DNA of 64,000 bases from Cyclonatronum proteinivorum (GTDB lineage: Bacteria > Bacteroidota > Rhodothermia > Balneolales > Cyclonatronaceae), in NCBI RefSeq assembly GCF_003353065.1, contig NZ_CP027806.1, positions 4,174,501 to 4,238,500 on the forward strand, given 5' to 3'. Shown here in pieces: positions 35,004-46,600 of this stretch. Made by a program: the position numbers and the translations under genes. Within the stretch, counting starts at the first letter, position 1. Each line of letters opens with the position of its first letter. The notes under the pieces were generated by a model, which was not told the origin of the DNA, did no database searches, and was given only the letters and a program-made list of their open reading frames with translations.

Positions 35004-36908
35004 TCAGCCCCGCTTCTTCCTCTCAATCCTCCGCTGACGCGCCCGGATTTTCGCTGCGTCCTTATCGGTGATGAGGCCCGCGAGCAGGCCTTCGGTCACG
35101 ACCGGCAGGCAGCTCAGTTTGTTGCGCTCCATGAGGTCGAGCACGGCCTCGATTTCCATACTTGCCGAAATCGTGAGCGGATCGGGCTGCATTACATCGG
35201 CAGCAGTCGCATAGGGCTGATCGGGATGAGCGTGAAACCAGGCCGTGAGTCCGGCCTTGGTGATGAGGCCGAGCAGGCGGCCCTCGTTGTCCTCAACCGG
35301 CAGATGACGAATGTTGCGCCAGTCCATGATGCGCAGCACCATATCCGCCAGATCGTGTTCCTGCACGGTGATGAGGTCGGTCGTCATCGCATTGCCGGCG
35401 ATTTCATACCGCATGCGGATGCCTTCCAGCTCCTCGGTTTTGGCCGGCTCCCAGCGGCTAACGACCTTGCCGGATTGCTGCCGTTTGTGCAGGATGGCCG
35501 TGAGCGCGGTACAGGCTTCGTCCCGGCTCAGGTCTTTGCGGAGGGCGCGGAACCCGTGCAGCATCCAGCGCGAGCCGGTATTGTAGTTTGCGGTGCGCTT
35601 CAGCACTATGCTCAGCCATTTAAAGCGCTCCTCTTCCGGAATGCCCGCTTTCTCCAGGCCCTCATCCGCGATGGGAATCAGCTTGTCCATGACCAGCCGC
35701 TTGGCGCCGATGTATTCGCCTTCCCACCACATGATGCTACCAATCCCCCACATGGCCGCCTTTTGAAAGTTTTCTTTGGCGTGCTCAAAGGGCATGATTT
35801 GCGCAATATCTTCGTAGCGATCCGGCATGCCGTGCATGAGTCCTGTCCAAAGGGCGAGGTTGGCGATTTCGTCCTCGGGGGTCGGACCGGAAGGGATATA
35901 GCGGTTTTCAATGCGCAGATGCGGCACGCCGCCGCCTACCCCGTAGCAGGGCCGGTTCCACTTGTACACGGTGCCGTTGTGCAGGGTGAGGGCAGGCAGT
36001 TTCGGAATGCCGCCCTCCTTCAGAATATCCAGCGAGCTCTTCTCAATATCGGTTGAAAACAAAATGGTGTGCCGGGCAATATCGCTTTTGTACACATCCG
36101 TCGGCTCCGAAATCCAGCGGTTGCCAAAGGTGACGCGTTGCTGCCGTTCGCGCATGTTGAAGCCCTTGCTCCGGGTATCGATGCTTTGCTGAAACAGCGG
36201 GATACGGGTTTCCGCCCAGAGCTGCCGCCCGATCAGCAGGGGCGAGTTCACGCAAACCGACAGCAGCGGACCCGCGATGGCCTGCGCCCAGTTGTACCGC
36301 GCCACGAAATCCGCCGGATCAACCTGATAGTGCATCTGAAAGCTTGTGTTGCAGGCCTCAAACAGAATGTTGCGGTGCTTGATGATGAGTTCATCCACGC
36401 CTGAAAGGTTCAGCTCAAAATCCCCGCCACGCAGTTTTTTGAGCATGGCATCGAGGGTGCGGTAGCGCTCCCGGGGCGTGAGGTAATCAATCTGCACACA
36501 GCGGTAATCAATGGAGGGCAGGATGCCGGCAAGCACCACCTTTTCGCCGTGCAGCGCCGCCGCCCGCTCCGCTTTCCCCAGCAGCTCGCGCAGCTGTGCC
36601 GCCATATCGTTAAGCGTACCGGCCCGGAGCTCCATCGGATCCAGATTGATTTCAAGGTTGTAGCGGGCGAGCTCGGTCGTGAAATGGGGATCATCGATGG
36701 ATTGCAGCACCCGCAGGTTGTTGCGGGAGGGCTTGTAGAAACTGTTAACCAGACAGAACTCCTGTTCCGCCCCGAGACGTGTGATGCCGCTTTCAATCAT
36801 CCCGGCATCGAGCATGTGCTGCAGGGCCTGCACGTCATCAATCAGATGGCGCAGAAAAACTTTCCGGGCTTCCGGGTCTGTTGCGATTGAAATACTCTGA
36901 ATCCCCAT
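35004..36908 (-). CDS. GCS2-type carboxylate-amine ligase fused to a CBS pair
   Basis: 634 residues. The N-terminal ~480 residues resemble glutamate-cysteine ligase-like enzymes: RLGAEQEFCLV (substrate-site glutamates), ELARYNLEINLDP, FEACNTSFQMHYQV and RIENRYIPSGPTP. Residues ~500-620 hold two CBS motifs (MTTDLITVQEHDLADMVLRIMDWRNIRHLPVEDNEGRLLGLIT and VMQPDPLTISASMEIEAVLDLMERNKLSCLPVV ... GLITDKD). The likely reaction is ATP-dependent amide-bond formation with glutamate; CBS domains suggest regulation by adenine nucleotides. The fusion is unusual relative to classical GshA. The start follows a GGAGG-like site. Confidence 0.75.
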   Translation of the reverse strand: MGIQSISIATDPEARKVFLRHLIDDVQALQHMLDAGMIESGITRLGAEQEFCLVNSFYKPSRNNLRVLQSIDDPHFTTELARYNLEINLDPMELRAGTLNDMAAQLRELLGKAERAAALHGEKVVLAGILPSIDYRCVQIDYLTPRERYRTLDAMLKKLRGGDFELNLSGVDELIIKHRNILFEACNTSFQMHYQVDPADFVARYNWAQAIAGPLLSVCVNSPLLIGRQLWAETRIPLFQQSIDTRSKGFNMRERQQRVTFGNRWISEPTDVYKSDIARHTILFSTDIEKSSLDILKEGGIPKLPALTLHNGTVYKWNRPCYGVGGGVPHLRIENRYIPSGPTPEDEIANLALWTGLMHGMPDRYEDIAQIMPFEHAKENFQKAAMWGIGSIMWWEGEYIGAKRLVMDKLIPIADEGLEKAGIPEEERFKWLSIVLKRTANYNTGSRWMLHGFRALRKDLSRDEACTALTAILHKRQQSGKVVSRWEPAKTEELEGIRMRYEIAGNAMTTDLITVQEHDLADMVLRIMDWRNIRHLPVEDNEGRLLGLITKAGLTAWFHAHPDQPYATAADVMQPDPLTISASMEIEAVLDLMERNKLSCLPVVTEGLLAGLITDKDAAKIRARQRRIERKKRG

Positions 36909-37070
36909 GATATGCCCTCCGCAGGCCTTCGTTTACAGGTGTAATTGGTTAGCGCGCTTTTTTGGTTACAAGAGCCACATATTTTAATAACGGAATTATG
37001 AAGGAAAAATAAAACAGCCGCATGCCTGCAAAGGGTTGTTTTCTGAAGCGCATGTGCTGAACAGTTTCCC

Positions 37071-37592
37071 TCAAGCAAACAGCCAGTAGCAAACCGCAAC
37101 GGAGGCAATCACGCCTGCGAAATCGGCGATGAGGCCGGCCTGCACCGCATAGCGCACCTTACGGATGCCCACGGCGCCGAAGTACACGGCAAGCACGTAA
37201 AAGGTCGTCTCGGTTGAGCCGAACATGGTTCCGGCGACCTTCACCACGAAGGAATCTTCCCCGTAGGCCGCAATGAGATCGGCCATCACGCCTACCGAGC
37301 CGCTGCCGGTAAGCGGACGCATAATCGCCATTGGCAGCACCTCCGCCGGAAAGCCAACCAGCGCCAGCACCGGATCAAGCAGATGGATGAGCATTTCCAT
37401 CGCGCCGCTCGCCCGGAACATGCCAATGGCAAACAAAATGGCAACGAGATACGGAATGATGCGCACCCCAATCTGAAATCCTTCCTTGGCGCCATCCACA
37501 AAAACTTCATAGACCTGCACTTTTTTGATCAGGCCGTACAGCGGAATGGCTACGATGATGAGGGGTAAAACAAGAATACTGAGAATCTGCAT
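37071..37592 (-). CDS. spmB: SpmB-like nucleoside recognition (Gate) protein
   Basis: 173 residues from the ATG at 37592 (MQILSILVLPLIIVAIPLYGL); the longer frame upstream of this start is an artefact over the end of spmA. Hydrophobic segments include MRPLTGSGSVGVMADLI and AGTMFGSTETTFYVLAVYFGAVG, hallmarks of SpmB. SpmA/SpmB occur far outside sporulating bacteria and their role there is unknown. It follows spmA by 32 bases. Confidence 0.85.
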   Translation of the reverse strand: MQILSILVLPLIIVAIPLYGLIKKVQVYEVFVDGAKEGFQIGVRIIPYLVAILFAIGMFRASGAMEMLIHLLDPVLALVGFPAEVLPMAIMRPLTGSGSVGVMADLIAAYGEDSFVVKVAGTMFGSTETTFYVLAVYFGAVGIRKVRYAVQAGLIADFAGVIASVAVCYWLFA

Positions 37593-37624
37593 GGGTTCTT
37601 TTTTTCGGGTGAGGCGGGTGGAAA

Positions 37625-38599
37625 TCAGGATTGGGTTGGCGCAGGGGCAGGTGCAGCTTTGTCGGGCTGTACCGCCGGCGGTTCTGGAAACTTGCGGGCG
37701 TAGTAGGAGGCCGCCGTAACGCCCACAACCAGCGAAATCGCCGTCGTGATGAGGATGCTGTAAAACAGCTCTGCGACGCCTACGCCCAGGAGCGCAATCA
37801 GCGTAACCGGGGGCACGAGCTGCACGCTCGCGGTATTCATCGTCAGGAACATACACATCGCATTGGTCGCGCTTTCCTTATCGGGGTTCAGTTTCTGAAG
37901 CTCTTCCATTGCTTTAATCCCCAGCGGGGTTGCCGCGTTGCCCAGCCCCAGCATATTGGCCGAAAGGTTCAGGCTGATGGCGCCCAGTGCCGGGTGATCT
38001 TTGGGCACGTTCGGGAACAGGAAACCCAGTACCGGATTGACCACTTTCACCAGTTTATAAATGAGGCCGCTCTCTTCGGCAATTTTCATCAGTCCCAGCC
38101 AGAGAGCCATGATGCCGATCAGCCCGATGGCCAGGGTAACGGCAAACTCCGCCATGTCGAAGGCCGCCTGCGTGATGCTGCGCATTTTAACCAGATGCAC
38201 TTCGGGCAGGGTGATCACCGCGGTAGCCGCCGCAGCGCCCGCTTCCTTTTCGTGGGTAAGCACCAGCGCCCGAAGCTGCGTGAGGTCGCGCGCGTCCTGA
38301 TGCTCCGCTACGTGACGCCAGTGTTCCGGCAGGCTTTCCGTCACCGGTATGATGAGCTCGGCCTTATCTTCTCCGGGAAACCATTCTGCCCGATAGACTT
38401 CCCCGGAGGCGTCAGGCCCTTCCGTGATGCGGAACTGCACCGAAGCCCGCCGCTGCAGGTCGGTGTTTTCGGGGATGACGAGCGCGACGCCGATCTCGGC
38501 CCCGTTTTGGAATTCATCGGTAACATAGTCCCGAAGATCGGAAGTGACCGCAAAAAGCAGGCTAAAAATGATGAGCCCGGCCCAGATGTAATTCAGCAT
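37625..38599 (-). CDS. spmA: SpmA-like nucleoside recognition (Gate) protein
   Basis: 324 residues from the ATG at 38599 (MLNYIWAGLIIFSLLFAVTSD). Membrane segments hold LWLGLMKIAEESGLI, LNLSANMLGLGNAATPLGIKAMEELQ and MFLTMNTASVQLVPPVTLIAL, the Gate-domain motifs of SpmA. A periplasmic or cytoplasmic loop of ~130 residues (~30-160) is inserted near the N-terminus. First gene of the spmA-spmB pair. Confidence 0.85.
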   Translation of the reverse strand: MLNYIWAGLIIFSLLFAVTSDLRDYVTDEFQNGAEIGVALVIPENTDLQRRASVQFRITEGPDASGEVYRAEWFPGEDKAELIIPVTESLPEHWRHVAEHQDARDLTQLRALVLTHEKEAGAAAATAVITLPEVHLVKMRSITQAAFDMAEFAVTLAIGLIGIMALWLGLMKIAEESGLIYKLVKVVNPVLGFLFPNVPKDHPALGAISLNLSANMLGLGNAATPLGIKAMEELQKLNPDKESATNAMCMFLTMNTASVQLVPPVTLIALLGVGVAELFYSILITTAISLVVGVTAASYYARKFPEPPAVQPDKAAPAPAPTQS

Positions 38600-38751
38600 G
38601 AAAGAATCGACTTTTGGATGGTAGTAAGCTGTGGTGATCTGCGCAATTATGATACAGAACCCACAGCCATTGCCCAAGACCAAAAGTCAGCTTCGGCATC
38701 TGAATATGTGCACTTCCCCCAAATTTCTCTTCGCTGCCAGGCCGGATAAAT

Positions 38752-38797
38752 AAAAAAAGCGCCATGCCCGGGGGGCCTTTACCCGGGGCATGACGCT
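38752..38797 (-). terminator. Rho-independent terminator on the minus strand
   Basis: On the minus strand a GC-rich stem, GCGTCATGCCCCGGG / CCCGGGCATGGCGC, is followed by seven Ts. It is oriented to end transcription of the outer-membrane gene at 39015-39896, but repeat IR-R lies between that stop codon and this hairpin. Confidence 0.8.
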
Positions 38798-38881
38798 TCA
38801 AATTTGGTGCGAGCTGTGAAAAAGCCGTCTGAAATTAGGCCGAATGCTTCATCATACGGGTTAACCCGCATTATACACCAA

Positions 38882-39013
38882 GAAATTTTCTTGCGGGGGA
38901 GTCGCTTCGCTCGGTGCGCAGTATTTACACTACACCCGATTTGGATTACCGATGTTTTCGCTAAGACAACTGACGCTTAGCAAATAAATACTGTTTAATT
39001 GTGAATAATGCGG
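38882..39013 (-). repeat. Long inverted repeat, right copy (IR-R)
   Basis: Read on the minus strand it starts CCGCATTATTCACAATTAAA and contains AATCGGGTGTAGTGTAAATA and CTGCGCACCGAGCGAAGCGA, matching IR-L at 34831. It separates a gene stop codon (39015) from its probable terminator (38752-38797), which suggests that it was inserted. Confidence 0.8.
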
Positions 39014-39014
39014 G

Positions 39015-39896
39015 TTAAAAGGTAGCCGTAAGACCTATACTCAGCGCATGTTGCGTTTGCTTAAGGCCGATATTATTCCTGCGCTCATACGTCAGGTAGT
39101 GAAAATCATAGTTCAGATTCAGGGCCATGCTGTCGCTGAGCCTGTAGGCTGCGCCGGGGGTTATCCGAATAGAAAAGTGATCTTCCGCGCTAACAACGGA
39201 CGTTCCGGTCACCGTGCGGAGCGAGGCGTCCCAGCGCCCTTCTGTTTCAATGCCCAGGTTTAGACCGATCACCGCTTTACCAGGGTTATCGCTGACATCC
39301 AGCTTGGTACGCACGACCGGGATGTCTGCGAGATCGAGCTCAAAATCAAGCTCAGAGCGGATACTGCCAAACCGGAAGGCCACCGACGGCTCCGCGTAGT
39401 ACCGGACGCCCCCGCGCATTTCAGATTCCCAAACACGGTACAAAACCCCGACATCAACGGAGAGCGAGCTGCCGCTTGCTAAAATGCCGGCCGAAACGGG
39501 GGTGCCGGCAGGTACAGGCACCGGAGGGTTGAACTGTGTATTGATAACATTTGCCAAAACCGGCGGCAGCGGATAATTACGGGCTGTACGGGAGTCTTCG
39601 GCGTAGGTAAAGCTCAAATCCACAAAATAGCCCCAGTCGTTTCTGCGGCCCTCCAGCCGAAAACCGCCGGAAAACGCCTGATCCAGCGAGAGAAAATCTC
39701 CAAGTCCAAGGTCAAAAGTCTCGGTGATATTCAGGACCGTCACTTCCGACTCCATGCTGAACGGAATGTGGAGGTTAGGGGAAACGGTAAACTGCCAGGT
39801 GCCGGCATGTTGTGCGCGGGCCGTGTGTGTAAATGCTGCGCTTAAGCATAGCAGGAATAAGGTGACTGAAGCAAGGCGGGTAAATAGTTTTTTCAT
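39015..39896 (-). CDS. Outer-membrane beta-barrel protein
   Basis: 293 residues with a signal peptide (MKKLFTRLASVTLFLLCLSAAFTHTARA). The mature part alternates hydrophobic and polar residues (GGFRLEGRRNDWGYFVDLSFTYAEDS, AVIGLNLGIETEGRWDASLRT, MALNLNYDFHYLTYERRN) and ends in an aromatic-terminated strand, HALSIGLTATF, the signal for barrel assembly. Shape suggests an 8-12-strand barrel; cargo unknown. Monocistronic. Confidence 0.8.
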   Translation of the reverse strand: MKKLFTRLASVTLFLLCLSAAFTHTARAQHAGTWQFTVSPNLHIPFSMESEVTVLNITETFDLGLGDFLSLDQAFSGGFRLEGRRNDWGYFVDLSFTYAEDSRTARNYPLPPVLANVINTQFNPPVPVPAGTPVSAGILASGSSLSVDVGVLYRVWESEMRGGVRYYAEPSVAFRFGSIRSELDFELDLADIPVVRTKLDVSDNPGKAVIGLNLGIETEGRWDASLRTVTGTSVVSAEDHFSIRITPGAAYRLSDSMALNLNYDFHYLTYERRNNIGLKQTQHALSIGLTATF

Positions 39897-40069
39897 GTGA
39901 AGCGTCTGTTAGATGATCATTGGTAAGAGGTCAAATATAAACTGATGTTTGGGAATAAACCGAAGAAAAAACAGTTCCTATCATTCCCCCTGATTCTGTA
40001 GTTCCTGCCCTTATCGTCCTGATGGATATCGGCTGACTCTGAAGACAGATTCTGCCTGATCTCACAACA

Positions 40070-40696
40070 TCACGCTTCAAAAATAACCACTATTTCCGCG
40101 GCACGGCCTTCCCCAATACCCGCGACGGCCCAGTTGAAGACATTGTTGGCCGCGTGCAGCACGCGCTCGGTCGTGCCGGCCCGCATCATGGTGAGGGCCA
40201 GCTCGGTGCCCGGAAAGTAGCGGTCGCCCCAGCTGTTGATATCCGTGGGCCGGTAGTAGATGTCAAAGACAAGGGTGCCGTTTTCCACCGTTCGGGTGAA
40301 GTCGGCTTTGTAGGTTTCATCACGCAGCGGGTTCGGGCTTTCGGAAGCCTGTTCCGGTAAAATGGCGAAATGGTAGCCCGGACCTTCAAAACCCGTTGCA
40401 TTCGGCCCGTGCAGACCGGTTTGTCTCGGACCGCCGCCCAGCAGCGTAAACGCCTGACCTTCTTCGGAAGCAGGCAAATGCCTGAATTCAAGTCTCAAAA
40501 ATGCCATGCCTTCCGGCAGCTCTTCCCCGGAAAGCGTTCGCGTCTACAGCACATCATCCTGAAAAGATTCCCCAAGAAAAACAAGCCCCGTGCTTCGGAT
40601 GTCCACATCCGGCGCCCGAGCCGGTAAAAAGCGCATCCCCAAAAACAGCAGCGCACAGGCCGCGACCACAATTGAAATAAAGTACCCTCTAATCAA
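40070..40696 (-). pseudogene. Hypothetical membrane-anchored gene with an in-frame TAG
   Basis: One frame of 209 codons runs from a TTG at 40696 to 40070. An N-terminal membrane anchor (LIRGYFISIVVAACALLFLGM) leads to VDIRSTGLVFLGESFQDDVL, TAG at 40544-40546, then TRTLSGEELPEGMAFLRLEF and a soluble domain (FPGTELALTMMRAGTTERVL). Restoring CAG (Gln) at the stop gives a coherent protein. The 145-residue part from ATG 40507 could still be made, but without its anchor. No family is recognised. Confidence 0.65.
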
Positions 40697-40782
40697 ATTT
40701 TCGGCTTTACCGACAAGTTGGATTCAAATTGGTTTTTCACCTTTTCCGAAAATAGCAAAAGAACGCCCGCGAAACTGCCTAA

Positions 40783-40824
40783 TAAAAACAAGGCGGCTGC
40801 CCCAAAACCGGATCAGCCGCCTTG
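40783..40824 (-). terminator. Rho-independent terminator of katG
   Basis: CAAGGCGGCTG and CAGCCGCCTTG pair as an 11-bp stem with a short loop. On the minus strand the stem is followed by TTTTTATT, 42 bases after the katG stop. Confidence 0.85.
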
Positions 40825-40865
40825 CGGAACAGATGACATCAGCCTGAGAGGCTGTTTACTGCGAA

Positions 40866-43211
<2,346 letters not shown>

Positions 43212-43536
43212 TTATCTATATTCAGTCTAAATATAACCTTGGCAGCACATCCCCCAAAGAAAAAATGAACGAAAACAACACATCTGAAATCCGGAAATTA
43301 AGGGGCGCAGGAACCACACATTTTATAGATTTACCGCTAAACAACTAATCGATAGCAATTCCGGATTGCACCCCTGCACGCTTCCAACCCCCAACATCCA
43401 TTCGTAGCCCTCCTATAATCTTCAAAGGAAGCGGCGCTATATATGCTATCGCAGGCGTGTTAAGTGCTTGCACGGCAGAGGCCCGCTTGTAAACGCTGTG
43501 TAAACCGTCCACCGGCTTTGGAGCTGTTCGTGCCTG

Positions 43537-43623
43537 TTTTTTTTGGAGGAAACTCCGTGAACATCACGGTCTTTCGTGACAGATTGTGACATCCCAAATC
43601 AAAGATGAATCCCTTGCTTTTTG
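43537..43623 (+). repeat. Dispersed repeat family 1, copy C
   Basis: T-tract, GGAGGAAACTCCGTGAACAT with the perfect CCGTGA-ACA-TCACGG hairpin, TCTTTCGTGACAG, ATCCCAAATCAAAGATGAAT, CCCTTGCTTTTTG. It lies just past the tamB stop codon (43645). The remainder of 43212-43536 shows nothing recognisable. Confidence 0.9.
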
Positions 43624-43644
43624 TCCGGCGCAGATCCGGCTTTC

Positions 43645-46600
43645 TCAGTAATCCAGCCGCCAGAGGATGTCAATGCCCGTGCGGAAGTCGTCGCTGCCGG
43701 TGATGATCAGCTCGAGGTTCCGGCGCAGCAGGTATTCGATGATGACCTGACTGTTCGGGTCGCTGCCCAGTTCCTGCACGAGCGCTACGAACAGGCGGTC
43801 GGACAAAAACTTACCGGCCTTAACCCGCGTGCCGCCCCCGCTTTGGTTCGAAGTTTCGATTTCCACCACATCTACCCCAAGGCGGTCGGCGGCGAGGCTT
43901 TGCAGGCGATCGAGCAGCAGATCAAGGGCTGCGTCAGCAACCTGATCCGTCGCACTTGCCCCGCCCGATACGCCTTGTTCCCAGCTTTGAAGCGCATGGA
44001 AGGGCCGCCCGAACAGGGTGTAGCTGATGATATCCTGCAGCTCCATTTCCGGCTCACTCGAAAAACTAAACTCAGGCTGATCCACATCCCCGGTAATGCT
44101 GTAGCGAATCAGGATGTCATCTTCCCGGCGCACCCGGTAGATGAGCTGAATATCAAACTCGGGATTGTCCGCCGGACCGCTGAATACAATCTGTCCTTCT
44201 TCCAGCTCAAAACGGCGTCCCAGCGTCGTCGCCACGCCGCGGACCGTTTCGATAAGGCCGAACACTTCAAGATCGTTGAAAGGTGCTTTCACCACATCGA
44301 GGTCACCTTCCAGACCCAGTTCCAATTCCGGATTGGAGCGGTTACGGATGGAAAAACGCCGCGTTACGACCACGTTAAACTCCATTTCAAGGGCGTCAAA
44401 AAAGTCCTGTGCGAAGGTATCCGGTTCGTCTTCATCATCAAGCACAACCTGTTCCACCTGCCGCTCCCCGAAATTATCGAGATAGATGTAGCCCCGCTCT
44501 ACGGTTACGCCCCCGGTGAGCACCGGCGCTTCCAGGGTGCCTTCAAGACGGGCGTTCATGGAAACAAAGGCGTCCAGATCGCGGGTGTTGTATGCCCGAA
44601 AGTTGCGCATATTCACATCCACCGAAAACACATCGGGCTGAAAGTCGGCAAGGGTTACATAGCCGGAAGCGGTTAGTGACCCCGAGCTTTCTGCCCTGAA
44701 TTCCCGCACACGCAGCCGGTCCGGACTCAGCTCGGTATCGGCGGTAATGCGGCTGACCACGATGTTGTTTTCTACCAGCTGAAAGCGCCCGTCCGTAATG
44801 CGGACGGTACCGTTGGGCTCAGGCGCAGCAGCCGTTCCGGTAACGAGAATATCGGCATTCAGGCGCCCCCTGAGACCGCGAATGACTTCCGGGTCCAGAA
44901 AGTCGCTGAAGGCTGCGAGATCAAAATCGCGGGTGCGTGCTTCAATCTGAATGCCTTCATTTCCTTCCGGCTCTTCCACAGTCAAACTGCGCATATCCAC
45001 ATAAAACGGCACGGTTCCGCTGAATTCGGCAGCAACCTGACCCAGTGAGCGCAGCTCAGACGTCACGGCCAGCTCGGCTTTCTCATTGTTGTACTCAGCT
45101 TCCACAAAGAAATTTTCGATGGCTACCCCTGAAGCGCGGGCTTCATTCAACGCCATACGTACCGTCAGCCCCGGCGCGCCCGCTGTACCGGACAGAGCGG
45201 ATTCAAGGCTGAATCTGCCGCGCAACCCGGCAAGTCCGTTGCGGTCCATAAACGTGCGGTATTTTTCAAGGTTTTGATCCGGCACAATCAGGTAGCCTTC
45301 CACAATCTCATCATAAAAACTATCCGGGAAATCTTCTTTATCGCCCAGGCGGAAGGGCAGGCTGAATTGGGCTTCCATAAGGCGGGTATCGCTAAGATCA
45401 AGCGCGCTGTTAATTTCCATGCGCTCGTTGAGAATATTCGTGCTTAGGGTGAAGCGGTCGAATGCCAGCCCGTCATAGCGAATATCTGTCACTTCGGTGT
45501 CGGCTTCGAGCTGCAGCAGCTGATCGTCAATCAGCAGGCTGACCTGACCGGAAAACATGAGGTCGGCCAGGCGTTCATCCATCAGGGCTTCCTGTACGGC
45601 GCCGAGATCGAGCCGCTCGGCCTTCAGCTCAAGCCCGGTCCGCAAGTTGGGCCCGGAAAACGCCTGAAGCGAAAGCGCGGCTCCGTTATCGGAACCCATG
45701 CGCAGCTCATCCATCCGGAACGTCTGATCCCGGCCTTCACCGCTGAGTTCAAGCCCGAATGCGGTTTCAAGCAACAGCTCGAAGCCGTCTTCAAGCAGAT
45801 CCAGCCGCTCGGTACGGTACGTGATGGTATCAGCTATGCGGAACTGCCCTTCGTGGAACAGCCCGAAATCGGAGGTACGCAGGATATTGAGGCGCACATC
45901 ACCGGTCGTTTCTTCGGCAGCTGCGCGGGTCGTGTTTTGCAGGGTGATATCGGCGAGCTGCATTTCATTCCAGGCCGGCTGCAAAATGCCGAGCGTCAGC
46001 TCCAGCTCCGGTTCTTCGATCAGCCTGACTTTCAGACTGCCTTCAGCTTCCTGAACCGTGAATTCATCCATACGAAACCGATCGAACAGCAAGCTTGCTT
46101 CAAAAACAGAAACACCCCCGTCAGGCCTGATGACACCCGCAATGCGGCCATTGCCCTGAAGCTCTTCCGCACCCAGAAAACCGGCAAAAGCCTGAATGTT
46201 GGAAATTTCCAGGTCGAGATCGAGACGGTTGTCGGGATCGGTGAAATCATCGAGGCGCTGTCGGGCGGTGAGGCTGCCGCTCAGGAAGCGGCTGTCAATT
46301 TCGCCATCGCGCAGGTGCAGAATGCCGTCTTCGATTTCGGCCAGAAAGTCGAAGCGGTCGAAAGGTTCACCGAGCACACGGCTGTTGCTGAGGGAGGTTT
46401 CCAGGCGCAGCACCAGCTCATCCATGCTAATGCCGCGGCCTTCGAGCTGTGCGCGACCATTCAGGAAGGTAGGCACGTCTTCAAGCTTGGCAATCACGGC
46501 GGTATCGAGTTCATCAAAGACAAGCCCAAACTGCCAGGCCGGCACCGGCTCCTGCCATTCGGTGACATCCCCATCCAGCTCAATGCGGCCGCCGGGAGAC

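Noticed and set aside
34917-36056. 379-residue plus-strand frame opposite the GCS2-CBS gene
   Set aside because: Shadow of a gene with clear motifs on the minus strand.
24902-40696. Stop-codon reassignment (TAG as sense) suggested by two interrupted genes
   Set aside because: Several confident genes end normally at TAG, and one interrupted gene also has TGA; independent mutations are simpler.
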